From contig NZ_BMMS01000006.1 in assembly GCF_014646055.1 (NCBI RefSeq), forward strand, positions 116,882-180,881: 64,000 nt of DNA, in the 5' to 3' direction. Under the pieces are notes generated by a model, which worked only from the letters and a program-made list of their open reading frames with translations, did not search any database and was not told the origin of the DNA. The position numbers and the translations under genes were made by a program. This stretch comes from Wenjunlia tyrosinilytica (GTDB lineage Bacteria > Actinomycetota > Actinomycetes > Streptomycetales > Streptomycetaceae). Below, piece by piece: positions 32,643 to 40,865 of the stretch (within the stretch, counting starts at the first letter, position 1; the number at the start of each line of letters is the position of its first letter).

Positions 32643-33464
32643 GTGCTGACCGAGCCCGTGACCCTCGCCGTCGGCGGGGCCGAGCTGACCGTGCTGCCGG
32701 AGGACGGCTGCCGGATCGGCTCGCTGCGCGTGGACGGCACCGAGCTGCTGCGCACCAGCTCCGAGCGCCCGCACGGCTACGGCAGCTTCCCCATGGTGCC
32801 GTGGGCCGGGCGCACCGCCCAAGGCCGGTTCCGCAACGGCGGCATCGTCCAGCAGCTCCCCGTGAACTCACCCCCGCACGCCATCCACGGCACCGGCGCC
32901 CACACCGCCTGGCAGCGGGCGAACGCCGCGGACACCGACACCTCGGTCACCTACACCTACGACCTCGGCGACCCCTGGCCGTACGAGGGACTGGTCACCC
33001 AGGTCTTCGAGCTGGCCCCGGACTCGCTCACTGTCACCCTCGCCGTGGAGACGACCTCCGAGTCGTTCCCCGCGCAGGCGGGCTGGCACCCGTGGTTTCT
33101 GCGGCGGCTGAGCGAGGACGGCGAGGAGGCGGTGCTGGCCTTTGACCCCGCCTGGCAGGAGGAACGCGGCGAGGACCGGCTACCGACCGGCCGCCGCGTC
33201 GACCCGCGCCCCGGCCCCTGGGACGACTGTTTCGGCATGCCCGACGGGGTGGACGCCACCCTCACTTGGCCGGGTGAGATGGAGCTACGGATCACCAGCC
33301 CCGTCGAGTGGGTGGTCATCTACGACCAGCAGGCCGATGCCCTGTGCGTGGAGCCCCAGACCGGTCCTCCGAACGGCCTGAACACCGCTCCGCGCCTGGT
33401 CACCCTCATCGACCCGCTGGAAGCCTCGACCACGTGGAGCTGGCGTAGGCTCCAGGTTCCATGA
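32643..33464 (+). CDS. Aldose 1-epimerase family protein
   Basis: 273 residues; GTG 32643 follows GAGGAAGGG. The frame is open further upstream through the 12-bp repeat, but that part would read DPIEDPIEDPIED and lacks a ribosome binding site. The galactose-mutarotase fold is indicated by YGSFPMVPWAGRTAQGRF, the catalytic-type histidines in PPHAIHGTGAHTAW and AGWHPWFLRR, and DDCFGMP. It interconverts sugar anomers. The stop overlaps the pyrE start by four bases (ATGA). Confidence 0.88.
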   Translation: MLTEPVTLAVGGAELTVLPEDGCRIGSLRVDGTELLRTSSERPHGYGSFPMVPWAGRTAQGRFRNGGIVQQLPVNSPPHAIHGTGAHTAWQRANAADTDTSVTYTYDLGDPWPYEGLVTQVFELAPDSLTVTLAVETTSESFPAQAGWHPWFLRRLSEDGEEAVLAFDPAWQEERGEDRLPTGRRVDPRPGPWDDCFGMPDGVDATLTWPGEMELRITSPVEWVVIYDQQADALCVEPQTGPPNGLNTAPRLVTLIDPLEASTTWSWRRLQVP

Positions 33465-34000
33465 GCAATGACCGTGACGCCCTGCTGGCGCAGATCAAGG
33501 ACAAGGCCGTCGTGCACGGCAAGGTCACCCTTTCCTCCGGCATCGAGGCCGACTATTACGTGGACCTGCGCCGGATCACCCTGGACGGCGAGGCCGCCCC
33601 GCTCGTCGGCGACGTCATGCTGGACCTCACCGCGGACTTGGACTACGAGGCTGTCGGCGGCCTGACCCTCGGCGCCGACCCGGTCGCCACGGCGATGCTG
33701 CACGCCGCCGCCCGCCGGGGCCGCCCGCTGGACGCGTTCGTGGTCCGGAAGGCGGACAAGGCCCATGGCCTCCAGCGCCGGATCGAGGGCCCCGACGTCA
33801 CCGGCCGCCGGGTCCTGGCGGTCGAGGACACCTCCACGACCGGCGGCTCCGTGCTCACCGCCGTCGAGGCGCTGCGCGCCGCGGGCGCCGAGGTCGTCGG
33901 CGTTGCCGTGATCGTCGAGCGCGGCGCCGCTCCGGCGATCGAGAAGGCCGGGCTGCCCTACTACCAGGCCTACTCCCTCGAGGACCTCGACCTCGGCTGA
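33461..34000 (+). CDS. pyrE: Orotate phosphoribosyltransferase
   Basis: 179 residues; ATG 33461 overlaps the upstream stop. Type I phosphoribosyltransferase: KVTLSSGIEADYYVDLRRI near residue 21, GGLTLGADPVATA, VRKADKAHGLQRRIEG (flexible loop lysines), and the PRPP motif VLAVEDTSTTGGSVLTAVEAL near 115-135. It makes orotidine monophosphate in pyrimidine synthesis, in the cytoplasm. Translational coupling to the epimerase is expected. Confidence 0.96.
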   Translation: MSNDRDALLAQIKDKAVVHGKVTLSSGIEADYYVDLRRITLDGEAAPLVGDVMLDLTADLDYEAVGGLTLGADPVATAMLHAAARRGRPLDAFVVRKADKAHGLQRRIEGPDVTGRRVLAVEDTSTTGGSVLTAVEALRAAGAEVVGVAVIVERGAAPAIEKAGLPYYQAYSLEDLDLG

Positions 34001-34023
34001 GGCGCCCCGTCGCCCCAGCGCCG

Positions 34024-34091
34024 CCCCAGCGTCCCGACGGCCGCCCCGACGGCCCCAGCGTCCCGACGGCCGCCCCGACGCCCCGACGGCC
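34024..34091. repeat. 29-bp direct repeat after pyrE
   Basis: A 29-base unit starting CCCCAGCGTCCCGACGG occurs at 34024 and 34053, followed by further CCCCGACGG copies. It begins 24 bases after the pyrE stop. Confidence 0.85.
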
Positions 34092-34232
34092 CTCTGGCGC
34101 GGCCCGGACACGGCCGCCGGGCCTGCCGGGACACGGCCCCCGACACGCCTCGGGCCCGCCTCGGGCACCGCCCCCAACCCCCTCTCCGACCTCAACTTCC
34201 GCGCCTGTCACGGCATCCGGCGGCCGTCCCCG

Positions 34233-34248
34233 TGTTTCACGTGAAACA
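34233..34248. promoter_or_regulatory. parS: parS site (ParB binding)
   Basis: TGTTTCACGTGAAACA is a perfect copy of the 16-base bacterial parS consensus, embedded in a 20-base perfect palindrome at 34231-34250. ParB nucleates here and spreads to organise chromosome segregation. Streptomyces carry many such sites in the origin region. Confidence 0.95.
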
Positions 34249-34411
34249 CGAGGACGGCCTCCTTTCCGCAGCTCGGCCCCCGGTTAAACACCGGCGGTGA
34301 ATCTGGGAAGATGTGGACAGTGCGCTCGGTCCGCGGACAGTGAGGTTCGGCCGGTGCCGCGGCGCCACAGCCGCATCCCGCATACCCCGCACACCACAAG
34401 GAGCGGACAGC

Positions 34412-35434
34412 ATGCCCATCGCAACTCCCGAGGTCTACGCCGAGATGCTGGACCGGGCGAAGGCCGGCAGGTTCGCCTACCCGGCGATCAACGTGACCTC
34501 TTCACAGACGCTGCACGCCGCCCTGCGCGGCTTCGCGGAGGCGGAGAGCGACGGCATCGTGCAGGTCTCCACTGGTGGCGCGGAGTTCCTGGGCGGCCAG
34601 TACAGCAAGGACATGGTGACCGGTGCCGTCGCGCTGGCGGAGTTCGCGCACGTCGTGGCCGACAAGTACTCGGTCAACGTGGCGCTGCACACCGACCACT
34701 GCCCCAAGGACAAGCTGGACGGCTACGTCCGCCCGCTGGTCAAGATCTCGCAGGAGCGCGTGGCCAAGGGCCTGAACCCGCTCTTCCAGTCCCACATGTG
34801 GGACGGCTCGGCGGAGACCCTCGCGGACAACCTCGAGATCGCCAAGGAGCTCCTCGCCGAGACCGCCAAGGCCAAGATCATCCTCGAGATGGAGATCACC
34901 CCCACGGGTGGCGAGGAGGACGGCGTCAGCCACGAGATCAACGACGAGCTGTACACCACCGTCGAGGACGCACTGCGCACCGCCGAGGCCGTCGGCCTGG
35001 GTGAGAAGGGCCGCTACCTGCTGGCCGCCTCGTTCGGCAATGTGCACGGTGTGTACAAGCCGGGCAACGTCGTCCTGCGCCCGGAGCTCCTGCGTGACCT
35101 CCAGGACGCGGTGGGCGCCAAGTACGGCAAGCAGGACCCGTTCTACTTCGTCTTCCACGGCGGTTCGGGCTCCACCAAGGAGGAGATCGCCACCGCGCTG
35201 GAGAACGGCGTCGTGAAGATGAACCTCGACACCGACACGCAGTACGCCTTCACCCGCCCCGTCGCGGACCACATGTTCAAGAACTACGACGGTGTGCTCA
35301 AGATCGACGGCGAGGTCGGCAGCAAGAAGCACTACGACCCGCGTTCGTGGGGCAAGTCCGCCGAGGCCGGGATGGCCGCCCGTGTCACCCGGGCGTGCGA
35401 GGACCTCCGCTCGACCGGTACGAAGCTCAAGTAG
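34412..35434 (+). CDS. fba: Class II fructose-bisphosphate aldolase
   Basis: 340 residues; ATG 34412 follows AAGGAG. Zinc-dependent aldolase of glycolysis and gluconeogenesis. Visible: PAINVTSSQTLHAAL near residue 23, HTDHCPKDKLDGYVRPL (zinc histidine and catalytic Asp) near 95, EMEITPTGGEEDGVSHE near 165, FGNVHGVYKPGNV (zinc His), HGGSGSTKEEI, and KMNLDTDTQYAF. Length is typical of the long class IIA form. The upstream 140 bases include parS. Confidence 0.97.
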   Translation: MPIATPEVYAEMLDRAKAGRFAYPAINVTSSQTLHAALRGFAEAESDGIVQVSTGGAEFLGGQYSKDMVTGAVALAEFAHVVADKYSVNVALHTDHCPKDKLDGYVRPLVKISQERVAKGLNPLFQSHMWDGSAETLADNLEIAKELLAETAKAKIILEMEITPTGGEEDGVSHEINDELYTTVEDALRTAEAVGLGEKGRYLLAASFGNVHGVYKPGNVVLRPELLRDLQDAVGAKYGKQDPFYFVFHGGSGSTKEEIATALENGVVKMNLDTDTQYAFTRPVADHMFKNYDGVLKIDGEVGSKKHYDPRSWGKSAEAGMAARVTRACEDLRSTGTKLK

Positions 35435-35440
35435 CGCTCG

Positions 35441-35500
35441 CTTCTCAGCAAGCCCCTCAACAAGCTTCTCAGCAAGCTCTTCAGCAAGCTCTTCAGCAAG
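35441..35500. repeat. 12-bp tandem repeat, 5 copies
   Basis: CTTCTCAGCAAG with variants CCCCTCAACAAG and CTCTTCAGCAAG, in perfect 12-base register, beginning six bases after the fba stop. Confidence 0.92.
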
Positions 35501-35586
35501 CCGGCAAGCCCGGGCCCGGTGCCTTCCCAGCGAAGGCGCCGGGCCTTCGTGCGTGCGCAGCCCCCGCGGCGCGGCAGACTGTAGCC

Positions 35587-36000
35587 ATGACTCTTCACGA
35601 GAACCTGCTCGGCGGTCCGCCCCCCACCCATCTGCCCGACGACCCCGAGCCGCGCGAACTCCTGGCCTCCGGCACCGCCCCCGCCGATGTGGCCGCGAAG
35701 TACCCCACCTCCTCCCTGGCCTGGGCGCAGCTCGCCGACGACGCCTACGAGAACGGCCGTGTCGTCGAGTCCTACGCGTACGCCAGGACCGGCTACCACC
35801 GCGGCCTCGACGCTCTGCGCCGCAACGGCTGGAAGGGCCACGGCCCGATCCCGTTCGAGCACGAGCCGAACCGCGGCTTCCTTCGGGCCCTGCACGCCCT
35901 CGCCAGGGCCGCCGACTCCATCGGTGAGAAGGACGAGGCCGAGCGCTGCTCGACCTTCCTGCGCGACAGCTCGCAGACCGCGGCGGACACGCTCACCTGA
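35587..36000 (+). CDS. DUF3151 family protein
   Basis: 137 residues; ATG 35587 (MTLHENLLGGPPPTHLPDDP). Upstream CAGACT lies six bases before the start, suggesting a leaderless mRNA; the frame is open upstream but unsupported. The helical middle (SLAWAQLADDAYENGRVVESYAYARTGYHRGLDALRRNGWKG) and conserved RGFLRALHALARAADSIGE are hallmarks of DUF3151, found beside fba throughout actinobacteria. Function unknown; TPR-like helices suggest protein contacts. Confidence 0.85.
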   Translation: MTLHENLLGGPPPTHLPDDPEPRELLASGTAPADVAAKYPTSSLAWAQLADDAYENGRVVESYAYARTGYHRGLDALRRNGWKGHGPIPFEHEPNRGFLRALHALARAADSIGEKDEAERCSTFLRDSSQTAADTLT

Positions 36001-36568
36001 CGGCCCCGAGCGGCCTCAGCGGACCCCAGCAGGACCCGAGCGGCCTCAGCGGCTTCAGCGGACCTGAAGGGGACCCGAGCGGCCTCAGCGGCTTCAGCGG
36101 ACCTGAAGGGGACCCGAGCGGCCTCAGCGGCTTCAGCGGACCGGAGCGGGGCCCGAGCGGGACCCGAGCGGCCTCAGCGGACCGGAGCGGGACCCGAGCG
36201 GCTTCAGCGGACCGGAGCGGGACCCGAGCGGGACCCGAGCGGGACCCGAGCGGCCTCAGCGGCCTCAGCGGACCCGAGCGGGACCCGAGCGGCCCCAGCG
36301 GCCTCAGCGGACCCGAGCGGGACCCGAGCGGCCCCAGCGGCCTCGGTGGACCTGAACGGGACCCGAGCGGCCTCACTCGGGACCCGAGCGGGGCCCGAGT
36401 GGCCTCAGCGGCCTCAGCGGCCTCGGCGGACCCGTGCGGACCTGAGCGCACCCGACCCACGAGACGGAGGTTCCGGGGCCGGTCGGCCCTTGCGGCCGGC
36501 CCCGTGTCCTGCCGATGATCCTCAAGCCGAGCCCGGTGATCCCGGGCGGTCGAGTCGAGGAGATGGCG
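36001..36568. repeat. Degenerate repeat region of 9-10 bp modules plus leader of the tryptophan operon
   Basis: From the stop of the DUF3151 gene to about 36420 the sequence is a mosaic of GACCCGAGCG, GCCTCAGCG, GCTTCAGCG, GACCTGAAGG and GACCGGAGCG modules, with a near-exact 40-base block repeated three times at 36040-36140. From 36470 a GGCCGGTCGGCCCTTGCGGCCGGCCCC hairpin-like stretch and the leader of the dioxygenase gene follow. The minus strand stays open through the array by composition only. No gene seen. Confidence 0.8.
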
Positions 36569-37411
36569 ATGTCGAACACCGAGCAGCCATCGAACCCGGA
36601 GCCGGAGACCCCGAATCTGGAGTTCGAGGGGACGACCCCCTACGAGGACTACGTACGGGCGTCGGTCCTCACCAGCCTGCAGCACCCCTTGTCCGACGAG
36701 CCGGGCGAGATGGTCTTCCTGGTGACCACCCAGGTCATGGAGCTGTGGTTCACCGTCCTCGTCCACGAGTGGAGCACCGCCGCCCGGGCCGTGCGCCAGG
36801 ACGACCTGCCCACCGCGATGGCCGCCCTGCGGCGCAGCGTGCCGGAGCTGGAGGCGCTCAACGCCTCCTGGAAGCCGATCGCGAACCTCACCCCCGGCCA
36901 GTTCAACGCCTACCGCTCCGCCCTGGGCGAGGGCTCGGGCTTCCAGTCCGCGATGTACCGGCGCCTGGAGTTCCTGCTCGGCGACAAGAACCCTTCCATG
37001 ATCATTCCGCACCGCGGGGTTCCCGCGCAGTACGAGGAGCTGGAGAAGGCGCTGTACGAGCCGAGCCTGTACGACGAGGTGCTCCAGCTCCTGCGCCGCC
37101 GCGGCTACGACGTCCCCGACGAGGTGCTGGACCGGGACCTCGGCAAGCGCTACGCGCCGGACGAACGGATCGAACGGATCTGGCAGGAGATCTACTCCGG
37201 CCCGCAGGACACCGAACTGGTCAGGCTCGGGGAGGCGCTGACGGACGTGGCGGAGATGGTGTGGCGCTGGCGCAACGACCACCTCATGGCGACCCGAAGG
37301 GCGATGGGGTCCAAACAGGGCACGGGCGGGTCGGCGGGAGTCGCCTGGCTGGAGCGCCGAGCCCAGAACAATGTCTTCCCCGAGCTGTGGACGGCGCGCA
37401 GCCATGTCTGA
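36569..37411 (+). CDS. Tryptophan 2,3-dioxygenase
   Basis: 280 residues; ATG 36569 with GAGGAG six bases upstream (ATG 36563 abuts the ribosome binding site). Heme enzyme opening the indole ring of tryptophan to N-formylkynurenine. Motifs: TPYEDYVRASVLTSLQ near residue 20, TTQVMELWFTVLVHEW near 50, TPGQFNAYRSALGEGSGFQSAMYRRLEFLLG near 105-140, and HRGVPAQYEELEKALYEPS. Length normal for bacterial enzymes. First gene of a three-gene operon; its 3' end overlaps the kynureninase start by eight bases. Confidence 0.95.
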   Translation: MSNTEQPSNPEPETPNLEFEGTTPYEDYVRASVLTSLQHPLSDEPGEMVFLVTTQVMELWFTVLVHEWSTAARAVRQDDLPTAMAALRRSVPELEALNASWKPIANLTPGQFNAYRSALGEGSGFQSAMYRRLEFLLGDKNPSMIIPHRGVPAQYEELEKALYEPSLYDEVLQLLRRRGYDVPDEVLDRDLGKRYAPDERIERIWQEIYSGPQDTELVRLGEALTDVAEMVWRWRNDHLMATRRAMGSKQGTGGSAGVAWLERRAQNNVFPELWTARSHV

Positions 37412-38654
37412 CGTGACGGCCCCGGGCGGCACCGCGTCCGGCTCTCCCGACTCGGCGGAGCTGGTGATGCGGGCCGAGAAGCTGGACGGCGAGGACGAGC
37501 TCGCCGCGGTCCGCGCCCGCTTCGCGCTGGACGACGACGTCGTCTACCTCGACGGGAACTCCCTCGGAGCGCTGCCGCACCACGTCCCCACCCGGATCGC
37601 GGATGTGATCGAACGCGAATGGGGGCGGCTGCGCATCCGCTCGTGGGAGGAGAGCGGCTGGTGGAGCGCGCCCGAGAGGATCGGGGACCGCGTCGGCGCC
37701 CTGGTCGGCGCGTCCCCCGGGCAGGTCGTCGTGGGTGACTCGACGAGCGTCAATGTCTTCAAGGCCCTCGTCGGGGCCGTCCGCATGGCCCAGGCCGAGG
37801 ATCCTCGGCGGATCGAGGTGCTGGTGGACGCGGCGACGTTCCCCACCGACGGCTATCTGGCCGAGTCGGCGGCCCGGATGACCGGCTGCGCGCTCCACCC
37901 GGTTGCGGCCGCCGACATGCCGGCCGAGATCGACCACCGCACGGCCGCCGTGCTGGTCAACCATGTCGACTACCGCACCGGACGGCTCAACGACCTGGCG
38001 GTGACGACCCGGGCCGCGCACCACTGGGGCGCCCATGCGGTCTGGGACCTGTGCCACAGCGCGGGCGCGCTGCCCGTGGAGCTGGACCGCCACCGCGTGG
38101 ACTTCGCGGTCGGCTGCACATACAAGTACCTCAACGGCGGGCCGGGCGCGCCCGCCTATCTCTACATCCGCTCCGATCTTCAGGAGCGGTTCGACTCCCC
38201 GCTTCCGGGCTGGAATTCCCACGCCGAACCGTTCGCCATGGAGCCCGCCTACCGGCCGGGCGAGGGCATCACGAAGGCCAGGGTCGGCACCCCGGAGATC
38301 CTTTCGCTGCTCGCGCTGGAGGCGGCGCTCGAGGTGTGGGACGACCCGGCCGTCACGATCGAGCGGGTGCGGGCCAAGAGCCTGGCGCTGACCGACTTCT
38401 TCCTCGAATGCGTGGGCGCGCTGGTCCCCGAGGGCGTGGTGGAGTCGGCCACCCCGCTGGACCACGGGCGGCGCGGCAGCCAGGTGTCGCTGCGCTGTGC
38501 CGGTGCGGCCGGGGTGATGGAGGAACTGATCGCCCGCGGTGTCGTGGGTGATTTCCGGGAGCCGGACGTGCTGCGCTTCGGCTTCACACCGCTGTACACG
38601 CGTTTCTCGGACGCGCTCAGGGCCGCGCGGGTGCTGGCGGAGGTGATCGGGTGA
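37404..38654 (+). CDS. kynU: Kynureninase
   Basis: 416 residues; ATG 37404 overlaps the dioxygenase gene. PLP enzyme cleaving kynurenine to anthranilate and alanine. Motifs: VVYLDGNSLGALPH near residue 45, IRSWEESGWW near 80, VGDSTSVNVFKAL near 110, HVDYRTGRLNDL, and the PLP lysine in CTYKYLNGGPGAPAY near 240. Typical length for the family. GTGA overlap with the next gene shows translational coupling. Confidence 0.95.
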   Translation: MSDVTAPGGTASGSPDSAELVMRAEKLDGEDELAAVRARFALDDDVVYLDGNSLGALPHHVPTRIADVIEREWGRLRIRSWEESGWWSAPERIGDRVGALVGASPGQVVVGDSTSVNVFKALVGAVRMAQAEDPRRIEVLVDAATFPTDGYLAESAARMTGCALHPVAAADMPAEIDHRTAAVLVNHVDYRTGRLNDLAVTTRAAHHWGAHAVWDLCHSAGALPVELDRHRVDFAVGCTYKYLNGGPGAPAYLYIRSDLQERFDSPLPGWNSHAEPFAMEPAYRPGEGITKARVGTPEILSLLALEAALEVWDDPAVTIERVRAKSLALTDFFLECVGALVPEGVVESATPLDHGRRGSQVSLRCAGAAGVMEELIARGVVGDFREPDVLRFGFTPLYTRFSDALRAARVLAEVIG

Positions 38655-39460
38655 CCACGGCGGGAGCGGGAGCGGGAGCGGGAGCGGGGGCGCAGGCGGA
38701 GGCGGACCGGGTGCTGGGGCTCGCCGATTGCGCCCCGGACGGGACGCTGCGATACGGCTCGCATCCGGACCAGGTCATTGACCTGTGGTGGCCGCGAGGT
38801 CTGGACGGCGAGGGGAGCGGGCTGCCGTTCGTCGTCCTCGTCCATGGCGGATTCTGGCGCGAGGCGTACGACCGGCGGCACATCTCCCCGCTCGCCGCGC
38901 ATCTGGCGCGGCGGGGGCACCGGGTGGCGTCGGTGGAGTACCGCAGGGTGGGCGGTGCCGGTGGCCACTCGACGACGCTGGAGGACGTGGAACGGGCGCT
39001 GGAGGCCGTCAGGCGGACGCAGGCGGCGCAGTTCCGGGTCGTGGGGCATTCGGCGGGCGGGCATCTGGCGCTGTGGGCGGCGTCCCGCCCGGACAGCGGC
39101 ATCACCAAGGTGGTCGCCCTGGCCCCCGTCGCCGATCTGGCCCGTGCGGACGAACTCGGCCTCGGCGGCGGCGCTGTGCTCGATCTGTTCGGCGGTGATC
39201 TGTCGGACATCGCCCTCGCCGACCCCGTGGCGCTGTTGCCGACGGGTGTGCCGACGACACTGATCCATGGCCGGGACGATCCGGATGTGCCGATCGAGCT
39301 GTCCGAGCGCTTCGTGGCGGCGGCGCGGTCGGCGGGGGACGAGCCCCGGCTGATCGCCCTGGAGGGCACCGGGCACTTCGCCGTCGTGGAACCGGGGTCG
39401 GACGCCTGCGACATCCTGCTGCGGGAGCTGCGGGAGCCGCAGGAGCCGCGGGAGCCGTGA
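38651..39460 (+). CDS. Alpha/beta hydrolase, probable N-formylkynurenine formamidase
   Basis: 269 residues; GTG 38651 overlaps the kynureninase stop. Alpha/beta hydrolase with oxyanion motif HGGFW near residue 66, nucleophile GHSAGGH near 135, an acidic residue in GRDDPDVP near 215 and the histidine in GTGHFAV near 245. The HGGFW form and operon position between tryptophan dioxygenase and kynureninase make it the likely arylformamidase, which completes tryptophan to anthranilate. Starts with an Ala-Gly repeat encoded by GGGAGC copies. Confidence 0.85.
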   Translation: MTTAGAGAGAGAGAQAEADRVLGLADCAPDGTLRYGSHPDQVIDLWWPRGLDGEGSGLPFVVLVHGGFWREAYDRRHISPLAAHLARRGHRVASVEYRRVGGAGGHSTTLEDVERALEAVRRTQAAQFRVVGHSAGGHLALWAASRPDSGITKVVALAPVADLARADELGLGGGAVLDLFGGDLSDIALADPVALLPTGVPTTLIHGRDDPDVPIELSERFVAAARSAGDEPRLIALEGTGHFAVVEPGSDACDILLRELREPQEPREP

Positions 39461-39477
39461 GGACCTTCGCAGAGGGA

Positions 39478-40437
39478 CTAGAGCGTCCACTGCCATTCGG
39501 CGCCGTCCGGGGCGCGGTAGGAGATCCACTGCCGCTGCGCGGTCACCCGGATCTCGAACCACTCGCGGCGCGGGCGGCGCAGGGCCATCCACAGGGTGTG
39601 GGCGCGCTCGACCGCCGACCACAGGTCGCGCTGGCCGGTCACGGTCACGGTGTGGCCGACGACGCTGGCCTGGGAGCCGTCGGTGGCGGTGAGGGTGTGC
39701 CCGGTGTGCCCGTCGGCCTCATGGGCCGCGGTGTCGGGAAGGTGGAGCCGGGCGAAGAAGGCGAACGCCCGGTCGTCCAGCACCTGGGCGGGCAGTTCCG
39801 TCCTTCGCTCGATACCCGGCCAGTCGCACGGCGAAGGGGTCGCCACGTGCGGCCGGAGCGGTAAGGGCTCATGGAGCAGGCGCCCGGCCGCGGTGCCGTC
39901 CCCGGCCACCTCGAGCCGCGCGAGCGCCCCGGCGACAGGTACGACGAGCAATGCCCCCGGGGCGCTCTGGGCGAGCCAGGCGGCGGGCACGCGGGGGACG
40001 GCGAGGTTGGAGACGATCCGGTCGAAGGGCGCCCGCCGGGGACAGCCCTCGGCGGGCTCGGCCACGTCGAGCACCGGGCGGTAGCCCACGCATCCCAGGC
40101 GCTCGCGGGCGGGCTCCACGGTTTCGGCGTCGGTGCCGGTGACGCCGCCCGGCCCCGCCAGCCTGCACAGCAGCGCGGTGCCGTAGCCGGAGCCGGTGCC
40201 GACCTCGAGGATCCGCAGTCCGGGACGCACATCGAGGGCGTCGAGCATCTCGGCCTCGGCCAGGGGCGGTTCACCGGACTCGAGGGCCTCCCTCCACGGC
40301 ATGAAGGGATGCCGGGGAACGGCGAGGAAGGCTGCGGCGACCCGGGGGGACAGCAGAGGCATCCGTGCGCACAGTCGCTCGTGGTACGCGATCCTGGCCT
40401 CCGCCAGCCGTGCCGCGTCAGCGGCCGCCTCTCGCAT
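39478..40437 (-). CDS. PIMT-like SAM-dependent methyltransferase
   Basis: 319 residues; ATG 40437 follows GGAGGA. The N-terminal part resembles protein-L-isoaspartate O-methyltransferase (VPRHPFMPW and the SAM motif ILEVGTGSGYGTALLCRLAG near 95-115; FDRIVSNLAVPRVP near 160). The usual QPxL segment that recognises isoaspartate is not present, and the extra 100-residue C-terminus (VERAHTLWMALRRPRREWFEIRV) is a feature of actinobacterial PIMT-like enzymes that modify peptides or unknown substrates. It converges with the kynurenine operon. Confidence 0.82.
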   Translation of the reverse strand: MREAAADAARLAEARIAYHERLCARMPLLSPRVAAAFLAVPRHPFMPWREALESGEPPLAEAEMLDALDVRPGLRILEVGTGSGYGTALLCRLAGPGGVTGTDAETVEPARERLGCVGYRPVLDVAEPAEGCPRRAPFDRIVSNLAVPRVPAAWLAQSAPGALLVVPVAGALARLEVAGDGTAAGRLLHEPLPLRPHVATPSPCDWPGIERRTELPAQVLDDRAFAFFARLHLPDTAAHEADGHTGHTLTATDGSQASVVGHTVTVTGQRDLWSAVERAHTLWMALRRPRREWFEIRVTAQRQWISYRAPDGAEWQWTL

Positions 40438-40865
40438 CCCGTGTCCTCCAGATCGGCCGAGTGCCGGTTCGGGCGTCCACGCTAAGAGCCCGCCCCTGAA
40501 GCGGCAACCAGCCTGGAACGAGCCGATCCGCGGCGGCCGGGTGGGCCACGCCCAAGGCGCCGACCCGGCCCCGGTGCGAGGTCAGGGGCCCAGGTCAGAA
40601 CACGGACCGGCTGCCCTTCCAGCGGCTCGGGTGGGCGGTCGCGACGACCGCCACGTCAGGGCGCTCCGGCGTCGCATCGGCCGCATGCCGGGTGTGGGCG
40701 ATCGGCCATGCGGTGTCCCGTGCCACCGCTGAAGCGGCGGGCAGGCCCAGCGCGAGGATGGTGACGCCGGGAAGGGCGGCAATTACCGCGTCAGGATACG
40801 GGTACGCACCCGTACCCGTGGGCGTGTGCTCGACAACCGGGCGCGGCGTCCCGCGTGGCGCCCGG
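40438..40865. other. Intergenic region with a possible gene remnant
   Basis: 428 bases. On the minus strand a frame ending at 40595 stays open for about 90 codons back into the serine hydrolase gene and reads sensibly (PDAVIAALPGVTILALG, ending SRWKGSRSVF), but it has no start codon and uses unusually many A/T third positions. It faintly resembles the C-terminal PDA-x-LPGVG segment of IS110-type transposases; I rate that as weak. Otherwise only short inverted repeats such as GGGTACGCACCCGTACCC at 40799-40816 are visible. Confidence 0.35.

Noticed and set aside
35993..37432. Minus-strand frame with GSRSGPLRPLGPL repeats
   Set aside because: Open only because of the repeat array and the dioxygenase antisense; no start signal.
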